Origin: Axinella damicornis
Lineage: Eukaryota; Porifera; Demospongiae; Axinellida; Axinellidae
Reading direction: 5' to 3'
Assembly: GCA_963931865.1 (NCBI GenBank)
Contig: OZ007508.1
Location: 5,536,166-5,600,165 of the forward strand
Length of the DNA stretch: 64,000 bases
Part shown: piece by piece, positions 37,001-48,553 of the stretch
Position numbering within the stretch: position 1 is the stretch's first letter
How the letters are laid out: each line of letters starts with the position of its first letter
Position numbers and translations under genes: made by a program
The notes under the pieces: model-generated
Seen by the model: the letters and a program-made list of their open reading frames with translations, nothing else
Told to the model about the DNA's origin: nothing
The model's database searches: none

Positions 37001-39419
37001 CAAAATCATCTGTGAATTGACAGGAGGGAGAAAGAGGTCAATCACTCCTGGTAAAGTCATGGAGGTTCCCTGGCAGTGTATATTCAATGCAAAAATTCCC
37101 TCATAAATTGCAAGAGACTCCTTGTAGCCTAGCACACTTGTTCTTGGTCACAGCAGCAGCTGCAGCAAGCTTCCTAAAAGCACTGTACAAACTGAAAATT
37201 TCACTTTTGAATCGATCCATTACAGAGCATGCAGATCTAATCAATTCCTGGAATTTATGTTGGGTGATCTAACTTACCTCCACTCCAAATTGCATGTGTA
37301 TAATTATGGTAGTGAATCGTGACTGTTTATCAAGATTTAATATCATAGAGTTGGTAGACTCTACATGTAGGGATATAGTTTAAAACAGCACAAGCTCCCT
37401 ACATAATGTAATTATGTGGAAAGATATATAGGGTGTGGTTGTAAACTGAAACTGAAGTGTTTTATGCTACCATCCCTACCTTTTCCCCTATGTACTTTTT
37501 GCCATTCTGCAATCTCTACAGTCTGCATACGTTCTTAAAATGTGGTAGAGCAATTCATTTGTTGTCACAGCACTACCCACCTGCATTCATCATGGTGATG
37601 TTCGTCTGGTTGGTGGTGAGACCAGCTATGAAGGTGGAGTGGAGATCTGTCTCAACAACTACTGGGTACCAGTCTGTGATAGTGGCTGGAATGAACTGGA
37701 CTCAACAGTGGTCTGCAGACAAGTGACTGGAATGCAAAACCCTTGTAAGAATTACCGAACTTTGCTTCATAGGTCATAAAATTCCATAAATTAAGTGTGA
37801 TCATACCGTAGTTACACGTTGCAAGAGCCTTCTAGGATCAAAAAATGCAGAGTTTCTGGAAGAAGACTTCAATGCGAGTAGCTGGGACGAGAGTTGCTAT
37901 ATAGTAACTAACGCCTAATAGCGCACGACTACGGTAGTATTCACCACAGAGCTAACCTACATTGCTTAATTGTTATTTATTGGTAAATACATGGTGCTTT
38001 CTTCTATACAGGGTCTTCAGCTATTCGTCGAGCTTCATATGCATATGCAACCATTGGACGATCAAATATACCTCCATACTTCACTCAACCTTCTTGCTCT
38101 GGTTTGGAGAACCAGCTACTGAGCTGCACCTACTCAGCTACTTTCTGCACCCATTACGATGATGTTGGAGTTCGATGTTACTGTAAACAAAATGACTTGA
38201 GTTGTTTTAGGTTACTCTTCAACGCCAAATGAAAATAATAGGCTTGATACGTATGGATTAAGGGTATCCACTGTCCAAACACACTAGCTACTAATTCATG
38301 TACAACTGCTATCATTAAATCTTTCTAGACCAACAATTTCGTATGACGCTGTAAAACATTCAGCTTCATTATATTAATGTCCTTCAGATTTAGGTTCTGC
38401 GTGAGCAGAAAGGGTGAGACAGGGGGAGGTGGGTGGGTGCACTAAACGATGAGTTGGCTATAGATGACACCAGGTGAGACATTCTGTCGTGTTTGGCATA
38501 GAAACGAGCCATCTCACCCTGTAGTGCCTCCATTATCAGCGGTTTTCAGCTATGCCAGGTTGGCATTTCCCAAGAGCCTTGATTGAAAATTCGTTAATTG
38601 TGTGTGTGTGTTTAAAGCCATGAATCTGTATGGTTGAAATGACCTCTAGGAACTTACGTTTAAAGGCTGAAAATGATCCTGGAATGCTGAAGGTGGGAAA
38701 TGGTTAGAACCTTATACTTTCTCTCTTGCCTTTAATTGTAGTCAACACTGGCTGTGCTGAAGGGGGGGTACGTCTTGTTGGTGGGGAGACAGAGATGGAG
38801 GGAATAGTAGAGGTGTGCTACAACCAGGTGTGGTGGGCTGTGGATGACTCCTACTGGGACTTCAATGATGCGACTGTTGTGTGTAGGCATCTCCACTACC
38901 CATCAAACTGTAAGCAGTATTTTTCAATAATATATTAATGCTTAGATAACAAGGTTTTCTTGTATGCAGGGGCAATTCCCTTATCTACTGCATATTTTGG
39001 GAGAGGCAATGCCACAATTTTGGTTCGGGACTTCAGATGTGCTGGGCATGAGAACTCACTTGATGAGTGTGCACCCAGCAACTACTCCATTCCTTCTACG
39101 TACTATGGCTGGCAAATACGTAACAGGTACTGTATGGTGTGTTCATGTTCACTTCACTAACCAATACAGAGTTACCAGCATACAAACTTTATTCCTTTCA
39201 GGGGGCATGTAGCAAGTGTCATCTGTCATGGAAACACCACCATCCAGTCTGAGTGCAGTTCTGGAGACTTTCGTCTTGTCGGTGGAGAGAGGGAGAGTGA
39301 GGTCAGAGTGGAGATCTGTGTGGACGGGTTCTGGGGGACTGTGTGTGACAGTGGGTGGAGGAGGGAAGAGGCGATGGTGGTGTGCAGGCAACTGAACATG
39401 CAGATATCTGGTAGTGTTC

Positions 39420-39492
<73 letters not shown>

Positions 39493-42400
39493 CTCCCTTC
39501 AATAGGAAGGAAGAGCTTGAAATTAGTTAATATATACACATGAGATTAGCTATGTACTTCTTTCGGTAGGAGCATTTCCCATCACTGGCGCCTACTTTGG
39601 AGAGGGGACTGGTCCGGTTCTCAGTGGCATCAACTGTGTAGGAACTGAAGACAATGTGTCAGAATGTGGTGTTGGTAGTGTGGGACAGCTCAACTGTCAC
39701 CATGGCAGAGATGCAGGTGTCATTTGTCAAGGTATATAATTTGGCTGGGTTTGTGATTTGGCAAGTTGGTGGTCTAGTGAAAATAGGCCAAATTGAATTT
39801 CACGAACATTAAACCCAACGACCTCAGATGGCTGGCAATCGTGTATCATTACATGGCTCTATACTAGTACTGATATCTGAATGTAGAACGCAATATCAGG
39901 GAATCCTCTCTAGGAAATTTGCGTCACTAACGAGAGTGCAATGGTAAGAGTGGGCATTGTCATGTTTATGTATTTACAGCCTGATAAGTAAAACCCATCA
40001 TCATCTTTAGTACTATAATTATAAGGATGACATTCGCTGTGTGAGTGCCCCCGCGCACTTGCATAGTGAGCATATAGTGCATAGTGCACGAGTGACGTCC
40101 TTACGTGTTGCACTTTGTCCTGGGGTCGTACGCGTAATTTACGTGCGGGGCCCAATAACAAGACATTTTACATACATACATACATACATACACACATACA
40201 TACGTACATTAGCCCAGATTTCCACCCCACACTGCACAATCATTTGCCTCGCTTCCCGCTCGGCAATTATGTATTTACTTGGTGTCAACAATTGAGTAAT
40301 AGCTTGCTGTACTGTAAGTTAAGGTATCGTGATAGGTTATAGATCACTGTAGATATAATAAGTCAGCAACTAGCTAGCTACAGCTAATTATTATGAGCAA
40401 AAATTCATGTGATTTGAATTTCACATTGTAGTTACATTATGTACGCAGCTCACATTAATAGTTTTACACAATGTTTTCAATGTCTCCATACAGATGCAAA
40501 AACTGTGACTGTTGTCACACATCCTCCCAATGGTCCCCATCTCATTGGATCCACAGTAAATCTCACCTGCCATGTACAACCACAACCCCTTGAAGAAGAA
40601 GTGACATATAGATGGAGAGACTACGTTCCATACACATATCCAGTTGTAGCCAACTCTAGCCTCCCCTATGCCACCCTCACCATTGGGATTGGCCACCCTC
40701 ACACGGCAAGATACTACTGCCAGGTCTACTACAGGAATGTACTGCTTGCCACTGGAAGCACTGTCATCTCTGTGCAGGGTATATGGCTACATAATTATAA
40801 TTACGGAACATGCCTATATAATCATAGAACGCCACTGTAGTAATAGCCGCTAATATTTACCTTATGTAAAGTATATTTTGTTTAGTAATACAGTTTGCCA
40901 GCTGTTTTCAAGAAGTGATGGAACTGCCTTGTAACACTATTTATACAGGCTTGCTCTATCCACTGGGACCCACACTAGTGCAGTATACAGTTCATGAAGT
41001 GGTCACCTTGAGAGTGAATATCACACCTACCGCGAACCTCACCAGGGACTACCTGCGACTTCTCACATGGTATTACAATGGAGCTGAAATCATCCCTGCT
41101 TCTGGTGGAAGCATCTCCTTGAGGAGCAACAATGATCACACCACACTGACGATAGCTAACATATCTGAGTCACATTCAGGTGTGTATGAGGTCAAGTTTG
41201 CCGGACTCAGTATCTACCCTCACAACAACTGCCAAAAGGAAACACTCGCTATGTTAAGACACTATCCTGTTCTGTCTCCAGTTGTCTTCCATGTATATTC
41301 TGATGGTAAGTGGCGACATCACTGTTTTCAGTTGACTGAATACATGAGTAATGATGCACATCCCCTCACTGCACAGAGCTCCCAAGCACTGATGAAGAGG
41401 CATCTGTGAGAGGCCACATCAGAGCTGATCCATCCAGTGGATTTCTACCATTCACATCCTCAGACAGCATCACTGTCAGCATAGATGGCGATGCTCCAAC
41501 AACTCAGAGGGATTTAGTATATACCTCATGGTACTTTAATGGTCTGAGGTCATATCAATTTGTAAGTAGCTTGCTGAAACTACCAACAGGTGTCACCCAG
41601 TCACTGACTATTGATAATCCCACTCCTCTCCATGCTGGGACATACGAGACTCTCCTGCTACTGAATCCTTCCAGCTACTTACAGCAGTTTGGGTGTCCTA
41701 ATGAATATCCAAACTTCATTTCCAATAGTGACCAAGCTGGAGTGTATACTATCATTGTTGACAAAACTGTGGTTGACTTGATGTACTATGGTGGGTTCAT
41801 TATATATTCCAAATTACTGCAAATGTGTGCATAACTTATATTAATGGTTGTTTTGCTGAAGGGTTTCTGACTGTACTGTAAGATTGGAATGTGTCAACAC
41901 AACCCAGTCAATGGTGTGTGAGCAGAATGCTGTTGCAGTATTGACACCACTACAAGAGCTCAACGGCCAAAATCGCTGCAATATGCTCAACAGCATCGCA
42001 ACATGTAGCATTTGGATGAATTTCACGATAAAAATCCTAGCATTATCACTTCATGATACACCAAATGCTTTCCTTTCACAGAGCCTGCTGCAGTTTCCAT
42101 TTGGTCAGACAAACAAGCACTTCATGAGAATGAGAACACCACTCTGACCTGTATGGCTGGTGGTGGCTACCCACCCGCCAATAACATTTCGTGGGTCAAG
42201 AATGGCAGGATCATCTCCACAACAAGTACACAACAGCTTACAATCAGTGTAACAGCAGGTCAACACTCCTTTGGTCGGTATGTGTGTCTGGTGAACAACT
42301 CTGCAGTTATCCAGCAGCAATCTCTGCTTATGAAACAGAAAGGTGCAAACTAGCTACATGTATACCATCACTAAAGCGTCTACAATTAGCGATTACCTCT

Positions 42401-43231
42401 TATATTCTTCAGGTGAATTGCAAGTCAAAGTGGATCTTTATACATTCGGGGGATGTAGTACTTTCAATGTAAGTTCAGCATCTGTGCATACGGTGTCACC
42501 TGCATGCATACAGGTTACTCAAAACATTGCTCTTTCTAGAATGACACTCAACAAATGCTGAAAACAGGAGTTGCAGATGCAATCTTAGAATCGTGCTCAT
42601 GCAATTTCACTTCTTCTGATCTGGAACTATCTGAGGCCACCTGCTCAGGTGATGGCAATACTCTCACCTTAACAACAACTATCGCATATGCATCTGAGAG
42701 TGGAAACCAAACAGCATCAACACTGATCCAAATGTTTCAGGGCAGGGTAGCCAGTACCAACACGGTGATATCCATTGGCAGTCAGAATGTGACTGTCACA
42801 AATGTGTGTAGCCCCACCTGTATACCAGAGCCAGAAGAAGGGGAACCAACTTCAAGTGCAGCAGCAGTTGGTGTGGGAACATACCTGGGAGGTCTTCTAA
42901 CTGGCATTATCCTCACCATTGCAGTAGTCACTATTCGGTAAGCCTACATAAACTCGAAATTGTGCACTCAGTGCTTTAAGCAAAGTAAAAGAAGTTGAGC
43001 GCAGTAGATTTATGAATTACTAGCGATGTTGTTCTCATTTGATATTAAAGTGTTGTGGTGAAGAGAAGGACCCCAACAAGTAAGACAACTGAAACCAGTA
43101 CTAAAGCGACAGCTGCTACCACAGACAAGGAGATGGTTCGATATGAAAGTGGGATGGTGCAGATGGGCCCCAATATTTCCTACGAGGAGGTGGAGTATCC
43201 TGAGGAAGCCATTTATGAACATCCAAACTAG
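25479..43231 (+). CDS. Gene B: complete SRCR(x7)-Ig(x4) transmembrane receptor with ITIM-like tail
   Basis: Twenty-two exons remain in phase throughout: 25479-25533, 25660-25848, 26693-26860, 28651-28815, 28959-29132, 29519-29689, 30198-30374, 31616-31777, 34240-34407, 37571-37744, 38012-38182, 38742-38909, 38970-39126, 39202-39410, 39570-39731, 40494-40778, 40949-41305, 41377-41790, 42082-42342, 42413-42468, 42540-42937 and 43051-43231. Total 4422 nt, 1473 residues. Layout: signal peptide 1-18; SRCR1-7 to about 823, each split by an intron; Ig1-4 about 824-1262; cysteine-containing juxtamembrane module to about 1385; one helix ([16 protein letters not shown]); tail of 60 residues. Hallmarks include [27 protein letters not shown] and DAGVICQ. 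Most junctions are phase 1, typical of exon-shuffled ectodomains. The SRCR4/SRCR5 link across a 3.2 kb intron rests on phase and layout; two separate genes remain possible. Likely a cell-surface recognition receptor. Confidence 0.82.
25849..26692. other. Intron inside SRCR1 of gene B, no separate gene
   Basis: An 844-bp intron. The ORFs at 26141-26513 on the plus strand show no motif and are not supported by splice context. Confidence 0.5.
27361..28174. mobile_element. TIR element with CAGTGGCGTAGC ends
   Basis: CAGTGGCGTAGCTAGACCC is matched by GCAACCCTGGCTACGCCACTG. CAGTGGCG-type ends are common in hAT superfamily elements. No clean 8-bp target duplication is visible. It lies in the SRCR1-SRCR2 intron of gene B and holds a second element at 27739-28130. 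No transposase remains. Confidence 0.6.
27739..28130. mobile_element. Nested TIR element with CAGGGCCGG ends
   Basis: The left end CAGGGCCGGCACC and right end GGCACCGGCCCTG are complementary except at two central bases. CAGGGCCGG is a frequent hAT-like terminus. The right half is strongly GC-rich (GGCCATGGCCGCCC). Confidence 0.55.
30453..31083. mobile_element. 631-bp TIR element with 5-bp TCCTC duplication
   Basis: 16-bp ends CAGGCCCGTAGCCAGG and their exact complement are flanked on both sides by TCCTC (30448-30452 and 31084-31088). It contains poly-G and poly-C blocks near the right end (31010-31069). It lies in the intron between SRCR3 and SRCR4 of gene B. Confidence 0.75.
32047..33240 (-). 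pseudogene. 5'-truncated LINE with (TAA)n tail
   Basis: Two overlapping minus-strand frames (33067 to 32741 and 32811 to 32317) carry the ORF2 C-terminus: [20 protein letters not shown], then [20 protein letters not shown], then [21 protein letters not shown] frameshift separates them. A plus-strand ATT array at 32048-32066 is a (TAA)n tail at the element's 3' end, as in several non-LTR clades. It sits in the long intron that splits SRCR4 of gene B. Confidence 0.7.
33241..34239. other. Remainder of SRCR4 intron, no gene
   Basis: A GC-richer block with a perfect CRE-like TGACGTCA at 33329-33336 and GTGGGTGGG/CCACGCCCC-type boxes. It could be promoter-derived or mobile, but no terminal repeats or open frame were found. 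Confidence 0.35.
34408..37570. other. Long intron of gene B between SRCR4 and SRCR5
   Basis: No SRCR, Ig or transposase motif was found. Contents are a GT array (34587-34612), GAGTCCAGTCC repeats (35150-35200) and a perfect palindrome (35286-35332). If gene B were really two genes, a promoter and a signal-peptide exon should be here; none was recognised. Confidence 0.5.
35286..35332. repeat. Perfect 23-bp palindrome with one-base centre
   Basis: GAATTGCTATTGCATGAGTG(ACA) is followed by A and the exact complement. It has the same arm length as the 12322 palindrome but an unrelated sequence. Confidence 0.85.
38395..38650. mobile_element. Truncated copy of the 19045-19537 element
   Basis: Shares GGTTCTGCGTGAGCAGAAAG, GGGGAGGTGGGTGGGTGCAC and the CCAGGTTGGCATTTCC block in the same order. 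Terminal TTAA ends are not preserved. It lies in the intron between SRCR5 and SRCR6 of gene B. Confidence 0.55.
39421..39486. repeat. Poly-C (about 37) plus (CA)n inside the SRCR7 intron
   Basis: The tract starts 10 bp after the donor at 39411 and fills much of the 159-bp intron. The gene A intron at the same place lacks it. ORFs of poly-proline or poly-glycine here are artefacts. Confidence 0.9.
43051..43231 (+). CDS. Gene B last exon: cytoplasmic tail with ISYEEV and YEHP
   Basis: This is the counterpart of the gene A tail: the same 60 residues with six differences. The ITIM-like core is ISYEEV, the last tyrosine is AIYEHPN, and VRYESG and VEYPEE are kept. All four tyrosines and their spacing are conserved. 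The substitutions fall next to the tyrosines, which could tune SH2 partner choice. The stop is at 43229-43231. Confidence 0.8.
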
Positions 43232-44030
43232 TTGGATCACGTGTGCTGGGTTACTTTTTGAACTTTACATCGCTGAGTAGATAGCTTGTTATTCTAGATG
43301 TAGATGTGTAGTTTGTGCTTTCCCACATTGTTTTTTCCCTGCACATTTTCATGATTGGATGTCACTAGTAGCTAGTTTGTTGTCCTATAGCTAGAGGTTT
43401 CCTGTCTTGGAAAGGTTATACAACAGGATCGTTTGATGATAATGTGTTTATTTCACTACCAGATGCTAATTGTGTTCATGGTACATACACACTAAAATAA
43501 TCTCAGCCACGTAAACTGTATACATCAATCCCAAGTGAAAGAGCAAACCATGATAGGTTCACTAATAGGGGGATATACTACTAATGGGAAGCACTAAATA
43601 TTTTGAGGCAGCTTCAGAAATGTTTCCTGCTGGGCCAAACATCTGCAATTATATATTGTGCCATTGGAGAGGCTGCAATACAGTTTCTACATTACATTCA
43701 ATAAGTTGGTAGTTTATTGCTAGAATTGGTCAAAGCGTTGCAAGCAGTTGGCTAATCAATTTAATAGTGTACATAATAATTTGGATTTATGCACCATGTT
43801 AAAGTACGTCACAGACTAACCTGAGATTTGTTCCAATTGTCTTTCTTCACAAAGAAACTACAGACAAGACAAATTTTATGGGTATAATTATTTCCCTGAA
43901 GGCCAATGCTTATAAGATTCACATATACAGTGTCATACTGTTGAATGCATGCTGAAAAAGAGACGGAGTAGGAAGCATAAACACATTAAATGCCCTTTCT
44001 AGATATATAAATTCAGTGACTTATCTATGG
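43232..44030. other. 3' flank of gene B, homologous to 8075-8780 and 10140
   Basis: Shared sequence (GATAGCTTGTTATTCTAGAT, TTTCCTGTCTTGGAAA, GAATGCATGCTGA) shows that the duplication includes the 3' untranslated region and spacer. No gene. Confidence 0.55.
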
Positions 44031-44035
44031 CCTGG

Positions 44036-44352
44036 GGGTGGTGGATTGGCGTAGTGGGATAACATTCATGACTGGGAGCCGGAGGTGCTGCAAGTTCGAT
44101 CCCATGACTGGGAGCCCAGCTAGGTGGAGGTGCTGCAGGTTTGATCCCATGACTGGGAGCCCAGCTAGGTGGGTGCTGCAGGTTTGATCCCCAGAAGTGG
44201 CGTTTGTTTTTCTGGTGGGGGAAATATCTGTGTGTACGGCCTGTGTATGGGCTTTGGTGTGCACACAGCATTGTTTGGCCTCATCCAGTCAGGCAGCGTC
44301 ATGGAGGGGTTCAAACCGTGTTGGAGAACGGTCAAGGTGCTCGCCTTGAAAC
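44036..44352 (+). mobile_element. tRNA-derived SINE head, interrupted by an LTR element
   Basis: GTGGATTGGCGTAGTGGGAT has a perfect A-box (TGGCGTAGTGG, 44047-44057). GCAAGTTCGATCCC (about 44090-44103) is a B-box at the right spacing for a tRNA. Two further imperfect copies of the CATGACTGGGAGCC to GTTTGATCC block follow in tandem. The body runs to 44352 and appears to resume after the LTR element at 48724. Confidence 0.65.
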
Positions 44353-44518
44353 TGTAAGGTAATATGTTAGCCTTACTTGTACAGCTAGCTAGTTCAGTAG
44401 CTAGGTGACTCAAATATTTTATTATTCCTCTACAACACGTGCATTGTTCATCTTGTAAGGGCTGACAAATCAGGTGACTGACAGAAATAATTGACCACAA
44501 AAATCCATGTGCACTACA
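44353..44518 (-). repeat. 3' LTR (166 bp)
   Basis: Plus-strand reading TGTAAGGTAATATGTTAGCC to ATGTGCACTACA. By eye it is base-for-base the same as the LTR at 48554-48719. Confidence 0.93.
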
Positions 44519-44531
44519 TAACTCCCCCTCC
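44519..44531 (-). promoter_or_regulatory. Polypurine tract
   Basis: The minus strand reads GGAGGGGGAGTTA immediately before the 3' LTR, the expected primer for second-strand synthesis. Confidence 0.7.
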
Positions 44532-44567
44532 AGTGGAATGATACAAAGTGTAAGTGGAACGATATAA

Positions 44568-47500
44568 TTAAAAATAAGTAACTTGCATGAGACGGTCAGG
44601 TATCTGAACACGTCGTCCAGATCTGGTTTGCTTGGGTTGAGCGGGTGGGGGTGATGGAGGGGTGGGAGGTGTGTAATGGAGAGATGTAGAGTGAGAGTGT
44701 TCAGGTGTGTGCACAGAGTACGCAGGTTTGAGACGATCAATCGAAATAGTGTCCTGTCTGTTAGCATTGAGTTCAACAACGAAATGTCTTTCCTTACGAT
44801 CAATGACTTTGAATGGGCCATCATAGGTTGGCTGGAGGGGTGGTTTGATGGCATCGTGTCTGACAAACACATGAGTACATTGGTTCAAGTCTTTGTGAAC
44901 GAAGGTGGATGTTTGGGAGGGTCGTCGTGATGAGCGGTACTGAATATTGTTCATAGTGTCTTTCAGGCGATCAACGTAGGATGCTGGATCACTTAGCGCA
45001 TGAGTTTGTGGTGTGGCAAAAAAATCTCCAGGTAGTCTGAGTGTGACACCATAAACCAGTTCTGCTGTTGTGCACTTAAGGTCATGTTTCAGAGCTGTCC
45101 TGATTCCTAGTAGCACAAGTGGTAGTGAATCAATCCACTGCTGGGGGTTTGAGTGACACTTCAGAGCAGCCTTCAGTTGCCTGTGGAAACGTTCCACCAT
45201 ACCGTTTGCAGCAGGGTGGTAGGCTGTAGTACGCTGTTTGTGAATGCCAAAAAGTTGGTTCAGTTGACTCCAGAGGTTAGACTCAAATTGCCTGCCACGA
45301 TCTGTGATTACTGTGGAGGGGACACCAAATCTAGCAATCCAACCAAGGACAAAGGCTCTAGCGACAGATTCAGCAGTGATATCCATGAGAGGAAATGCTT
45401 CAGGCCAACGCGTAAACCTGTCTACACATGTGAGAAGGTACCGGTATCCCTGAGAGGGTGGCAGAGGTCCCACAATATCAACGTGGACAACATCAAAACG
45501 TGCGTCTGGAGGTTTGAACGATAAGATTGGAGCATTGGTGTGTCTGGTAACCTTAGCTCGCTGACACTGAGGGCAAGCCTTGGTCCACTGATTGATTTCC
45601 TTGTTCATCTTGGGCCAGACATATCGGGTGGTGATGAGGTGTCTGGTAGCACGTACACCAGGGTGTGACAGAGAGTGAAGAGAGTCAAATACGATTTTCC
45701 GTAGGGAAGCTGGGACAAATGGTCTGGGAATACCTGTAGAGATATCACAGAAGAGAGTCAGGTCACCAGTGTAGAGAGTGAATTGAGTTAGTGAGATGGA
45801 AGATGTTTCTGGATTGGACAACAGGTTCTGAAGTTCGGGATCGGTTCTTTGGGCTTTTGCCATGACTGAAAAATCAACAACAGGTGGGGTGTCTTGAAGG
45901 AGGGCATTGGCTTCAATGCGTGACAGTGCATCTGCAACAGAGTTGTCAACACCTCGTACATGACGGAGATCAGTAGTGAACTGTGATATGTAGTCCAGGT
46001 GTCGACACTGTCTAGGTGTGTGGCGATCCGCACGTGCATTGAAGGCAAAGGTAAGAGGCTTGTGGTCAGTGAGAACATGGAAGGTACGACCTTCTAGGAA
46101 ATAACGAAAGTGCTTGATAGCGAGATAGATGGCCAAAAGTTCTCGGTCGAATGTACTGTAGCGTGTTTCAGCTGGTTGAAGTTTCTTTGAGAAAAATGAG
46201 ATAGGTTGCCACTGTCCATCAACGTACTGTTGCAGTACTGCACCTACAGCGGAGTTTGAGGCATCGGTCATGATATTGGTCAGGGCATTAGGTTTGGGGT
46301 GGGCCAGCAAGGTAGCATTTGCTAGGGCTTCCTTGAGGGCGGAGAAGGCATGGATTTGTGAATCATTCCATGATAGGTGTTCCTTACTTTCCGCGAGTAG
46401 GGTGTTGAGGGGGTCAGCAATCCTGGCACATCCAGGGATAAAGCGGTGGTAAAAGTTAGTGAGGCCGAGAAAAGTTCGAAGTTGGCGGCGAGAGGTTGGT
46501 TGTGGGAAATCCAGGACAGTCTGTACCTTGGCAGGGAGAGGGTGAATGCCAGTACTGTCGACAGAATGTCCTAGAAATTCAACACTTGGAACACCAAAAA
46601 CACATTTCTGAAGATTGATGATGATGCCGTAGTGACGCAGGCGTTCGAACACCAGGCGGAGATGATGCTTGTGTTCCTCAGGTGAGGAACTAGCCACCAG
46701 CAGATCATCTATGTAGACATAGCAGAAGTCCAGGCCACGAAGGACTTGGTCCATGAATCTTTGAAATGTCTGTGCGGCATTTCGTAGTCCAAAGGGCATG
46801 CGCACAAACTCAAAGAGTCCGAAGGGGGTTGTGATGGCCGTCTTAGGAATATCTGCTGGGTCTACTGGTATTTGATGATAAGCTCTCACCAGATCGATCT
46901 TTGAAAACACCTTGGCACCATGGAGAGAAGCAGAGAAATCCTGTAGATGAGGAATGGGATAGCGATCTGGAATGGTGATGTGGTTGAGGGCTCTGTAGTC
47001 ACCACAAGGTCTCCAGTCGCCTTGGGTCCTTTTAGGGACCATGTGTAAGGGAGACGACCAGTCACTTGATGAGGGACGGATGATTCCCAATTCGAGCATA
47101 TGTTCGAATTCCTTGCGAGCGACCTTGAGTTTCTCGGGGGGGAGACGACGGGCTCGACATGAAACTGGTGAACCAGAAGAAGTGATATGATGTGTGACAC
47201 TATGCTTAACAGGGCTATCGTTATAGTTATGCACATGTGTAAGTTCCGGAAATTCCGAGAGTAGGGCTGAGTAGGCTTGAGAGAATGCATGAGTTGGAAG
47301 TGTTAGTGAAGGAGGTGTATCCTGGGCGAGGATTCCATGTATTGAAAGGCGAGTTTGTTTGTCTACTAGTTTACCATTAGTAACATCAACTAGCAGGCCG
47401 AAATGATGCAAGAAATCAGCACCAAGGAGGGGTTTGTGTACGTCTGCTATGATAAATATCCAACGAAAAGTTCTACGTAAGCCGATATTGAGGGTGAGTG

Positions 47501-47750
47501 ATCGTGTGCCAAATGTCGCTATTGACGTGCCGTTGACTGCAGAGAGCGTGAAACCCTGCTTCCTGAGACGGTCAGTGCGAGAAGGCGGGAGTACACTAAC
47601 TTGTGCACCAGTGTCTACAAGAAAGTTAAGGTTATTTATGCGGTCGGTTATGTGCAATAGGCGACAGGTATGAAGGCCGGACGCACATGTCGCCCCTAAT
47701 GGCCGGCCGGCTCGTTTGACGGTACGGTGTAAGAGCAGGGAGAGTTGCAC
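44568..47750 (-). CDS. pol: pol polyprotein: protease, reverse transcriptase, RNase H, integrase
   Basis: An open frame of 1060 codons in the -1 frame relative to gag, overlapping its last 55 bases and opening at a GTG, so expression by a -1 frameshift is likely. No classical slippery heptamer was found. Protease: [10 protein letters not shown] (Asp46). Reverse transcriptase: [10 protein letters not shown] and YIDD at 346-349. RNase H: TDAS (Asp496), Glu537, TDHK (Asp562), Asp608. Integrase: zinc-binding HSLSH and CPQC (692-729), then the D, D35-type, E catalytic triad at Asp758, Asp817 and Glu853, and a C-terminal region ending MQVTYF. All key residues are present. The order with integrase last defines the Ty3/gypsy type. 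Confidence 0.93.
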   Translation of the reverse strand: MQLSLLLHRTVKRAGRPLGATCASGLHTCRLLHITDRINNLNFLVDTGAQVSVLPPSRTDRLRKQGFTLSAVNGTSIATFGTRSLTLNIGLRRTFRWIFIIADVHKPLLGADFLHHFGLLVDVTNGKLVDKQTRLSIHGILAQDTPPSLTLPTHAFSQAYSALLSEFPELTHVHNYNDSPVKHSVTHHITSSGSPVSCRARRLPPEKLKVARKEFEHMLELGIIRPSSSDWSSPLHMVPKRTQGDWRPCGDYRALNHITIPDRYPIPHLQDFSASLHGAKVFSKIDLVRAYHQIPVDPADIPKTAITTPFGLFEFVRMPFGLRNAAQTFQRFMDQVLRGLDFCYVYIDDLLVASSSPEEHKHHLRLVFERLRHYGIIINLQKCVFGVPSVEFLGHSVDSTGIHPLPAKVQTVLDFPQPTSRRQLRTFLGLTNFYHRFIPGCARIADPLNTLLAESKEHLSWNDSQIHAFSALKEALANATLLAHPKPNALTNIMTDASNSAVGAVLQQYVDGQWQPISFFSKKLQPAETRYSTFDRELLAIYLAIKHFRYFLEGRTFHVLTDHKPLTFAFNARADRHTPRQCRHLDYISQFTTDLRHVRGVDNSVADALSRIEANALLQDTPPVVDFSVMAKAQRTDPELQNLLSNPETSSISLTQFTLYTGDLTLFCDISTGIPRPFVPASLRKIVFDSLHSLSHPGVRATRHLITTRYVWPKMNKEINQWTKACPQCQRAKVTRHTNAPILSFKPPDARFDVVHVDIVGPLPPSQGYRYLLTCVDRFTRWPEAFPLMDITAESVARAFVLGWIARFGVPSTVITDRGRQFESNLWSQLNQLFGIHKQRTTAYHPAANGMVERFHRQLKAALKCHSNPQQWIDSLPLVLLGIRTALKHDLKCTTAELVYGVTLRLPGDFFATPQTHALSDPASYVDRLKDTMNNIQYRSSRRPSQTSTFVHKDLNQCTHVFVRHDAIKPPLQPTYDGPFKVIDRKERHFVVELNANRQDTISIDRLKPAYSVHTPEHSHSTSLHYTPPTPPSPPPAQPKQTRSGRRVQIPDRLMQVTYF

Positions 47751-48517
47751 TTCCTTGCTGCCTCACCGTATGTTTGATGATACCAGCACATAGAAGAGTT
47801 ACCAGCAGAAGGTGGAGCGGGGCTGGATGGCCGGCTGTGGGAGGTAGATCGTCCTCGGCGATTATGTGAGAGAGTTTTGACGGACCGTTGAAGTTGTCTC
47901 ACTTCGGTTCGGAGTTGTTCCAGTTCCGTGAGGAGCTGTGAGAAGGGTTGGGGAGTAGTAGTAGCTGCAATGGTGGGTGTGGCTACCTCAACTATTTTAT
48001 CAGCCAACTCAGCAAGTTCTTCAAGACTGGTAGTGGCACTAGTAGACGCCAGCACCATTCTGACATTCGAGGGCAATCGTTGAAGGAAGAGTTCGCGTAT
48101 GAAAGATCCGTCAGTGACTTCGGCGTGGTCCCCTAACAACTGCTGCATGCGTCTTAGCAGTTGAGTTGGTTTCCTATCCCCCAATTCCTCGGAGCTGAAC
48201 AATTGCTGGAAGCGGCGTTGTGCCGAGGCGGCAGTGCGCTTGATGAGTTGTTCTTTGAGAACGTCGTAGGGGTTAGTGTCTGGGGGCTTCAGGATGAGAT
48301 CACGGATCTCCGTGGCTATCTCTGGAGACAAGGAGGCAACAACGTAGTCAAAACGTGTTCTTTGTGATGTGATGCGCCGTGTAGCGAAGTGTGCCTCAAC
48401 TTGGGCAAACCAAACGGCGGGGTCAGACGGCCAAAATGGCGGAAGTTTCACAACAGAGACGTTGGCCACGGCGGCCGTGGCTTCTGCGGGCCGGGCGGTG
48501 GGCTCTTCGTCGGTCAT
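47696..48517 (-). CDS. gag: gag-like capsid protein with CWYH zinc knuckle
   Basis: From the first ATG the frame is 273 residues ([13 protein letters not shown]). Upstream it is open to 48553 without an ATG and overlaps the primer-binding site. The middle region ([39 protein letters not shown]) is typical of metazoan gypsy capsid domains. The C-terminus [18 protein letters not shown] is the modified zinc-binding motif found in many invertebrate gypsy elements in place of a CCHC knuckle. The frame ends 55 bases into pol. Confidence 0.88.
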   Translation of the reverse strand: MTDEEPTARPAEATAAVANVSVVKLPPFWPSDPAVWFAQVEAHFATRRITSQRTRFDYVVASLSPEIATEIRDLILKPPDTNPYDVLKEQLIKRTAASAQRRFQQLFSSEELGDRKPTQLLRRMQQLLGDHAEVTDGSFIRELFLQRLPSNVRMVLASTSATTSLEELAELADKIVEVATPTIAATTTPQPFSQLLTELEQLRTEVRQLQRSVKTLSHNRRGRSTSHSRPSSPAPPSAGNSSMCWYHQTYGEAARKCNSPCSYTVPSNEPAGH

Positions 48518-48534
48518 ATAGAGCGTCGGTTGTT

Positions 48535-48552
48535 CGGGAGTCGGGATCACCA
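48535..48552 (-). promoter_or_regulatory. Primer-binding site
   Basis: The minus strand reads TGGTGATCCCGACTCCCG one base after the 5' LTR, complementary to a tRNA ending CACCA. The tRNA identity is not assigned. Confidence 0.7.
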
Positions 48553-48553
48553 A

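Noticed and set aside
39149..39539. Poly-glycine/poly-proline ORFs near SRCR7
   Set aside because: They arise from the poly-C/(CA)n intron; the real exon is 39202-39410 in another frame.
44036..44106. Functional tRNA gene
   Set aside because: A and B boxes are present but acceptor-stem pairing is poor and the sequence continues into a repeated SINE body.
48518..48553. gag start at 48553
   Set aside because: That codon is TTG and overlaps the primer-binding site; the first ATG is at 48517.
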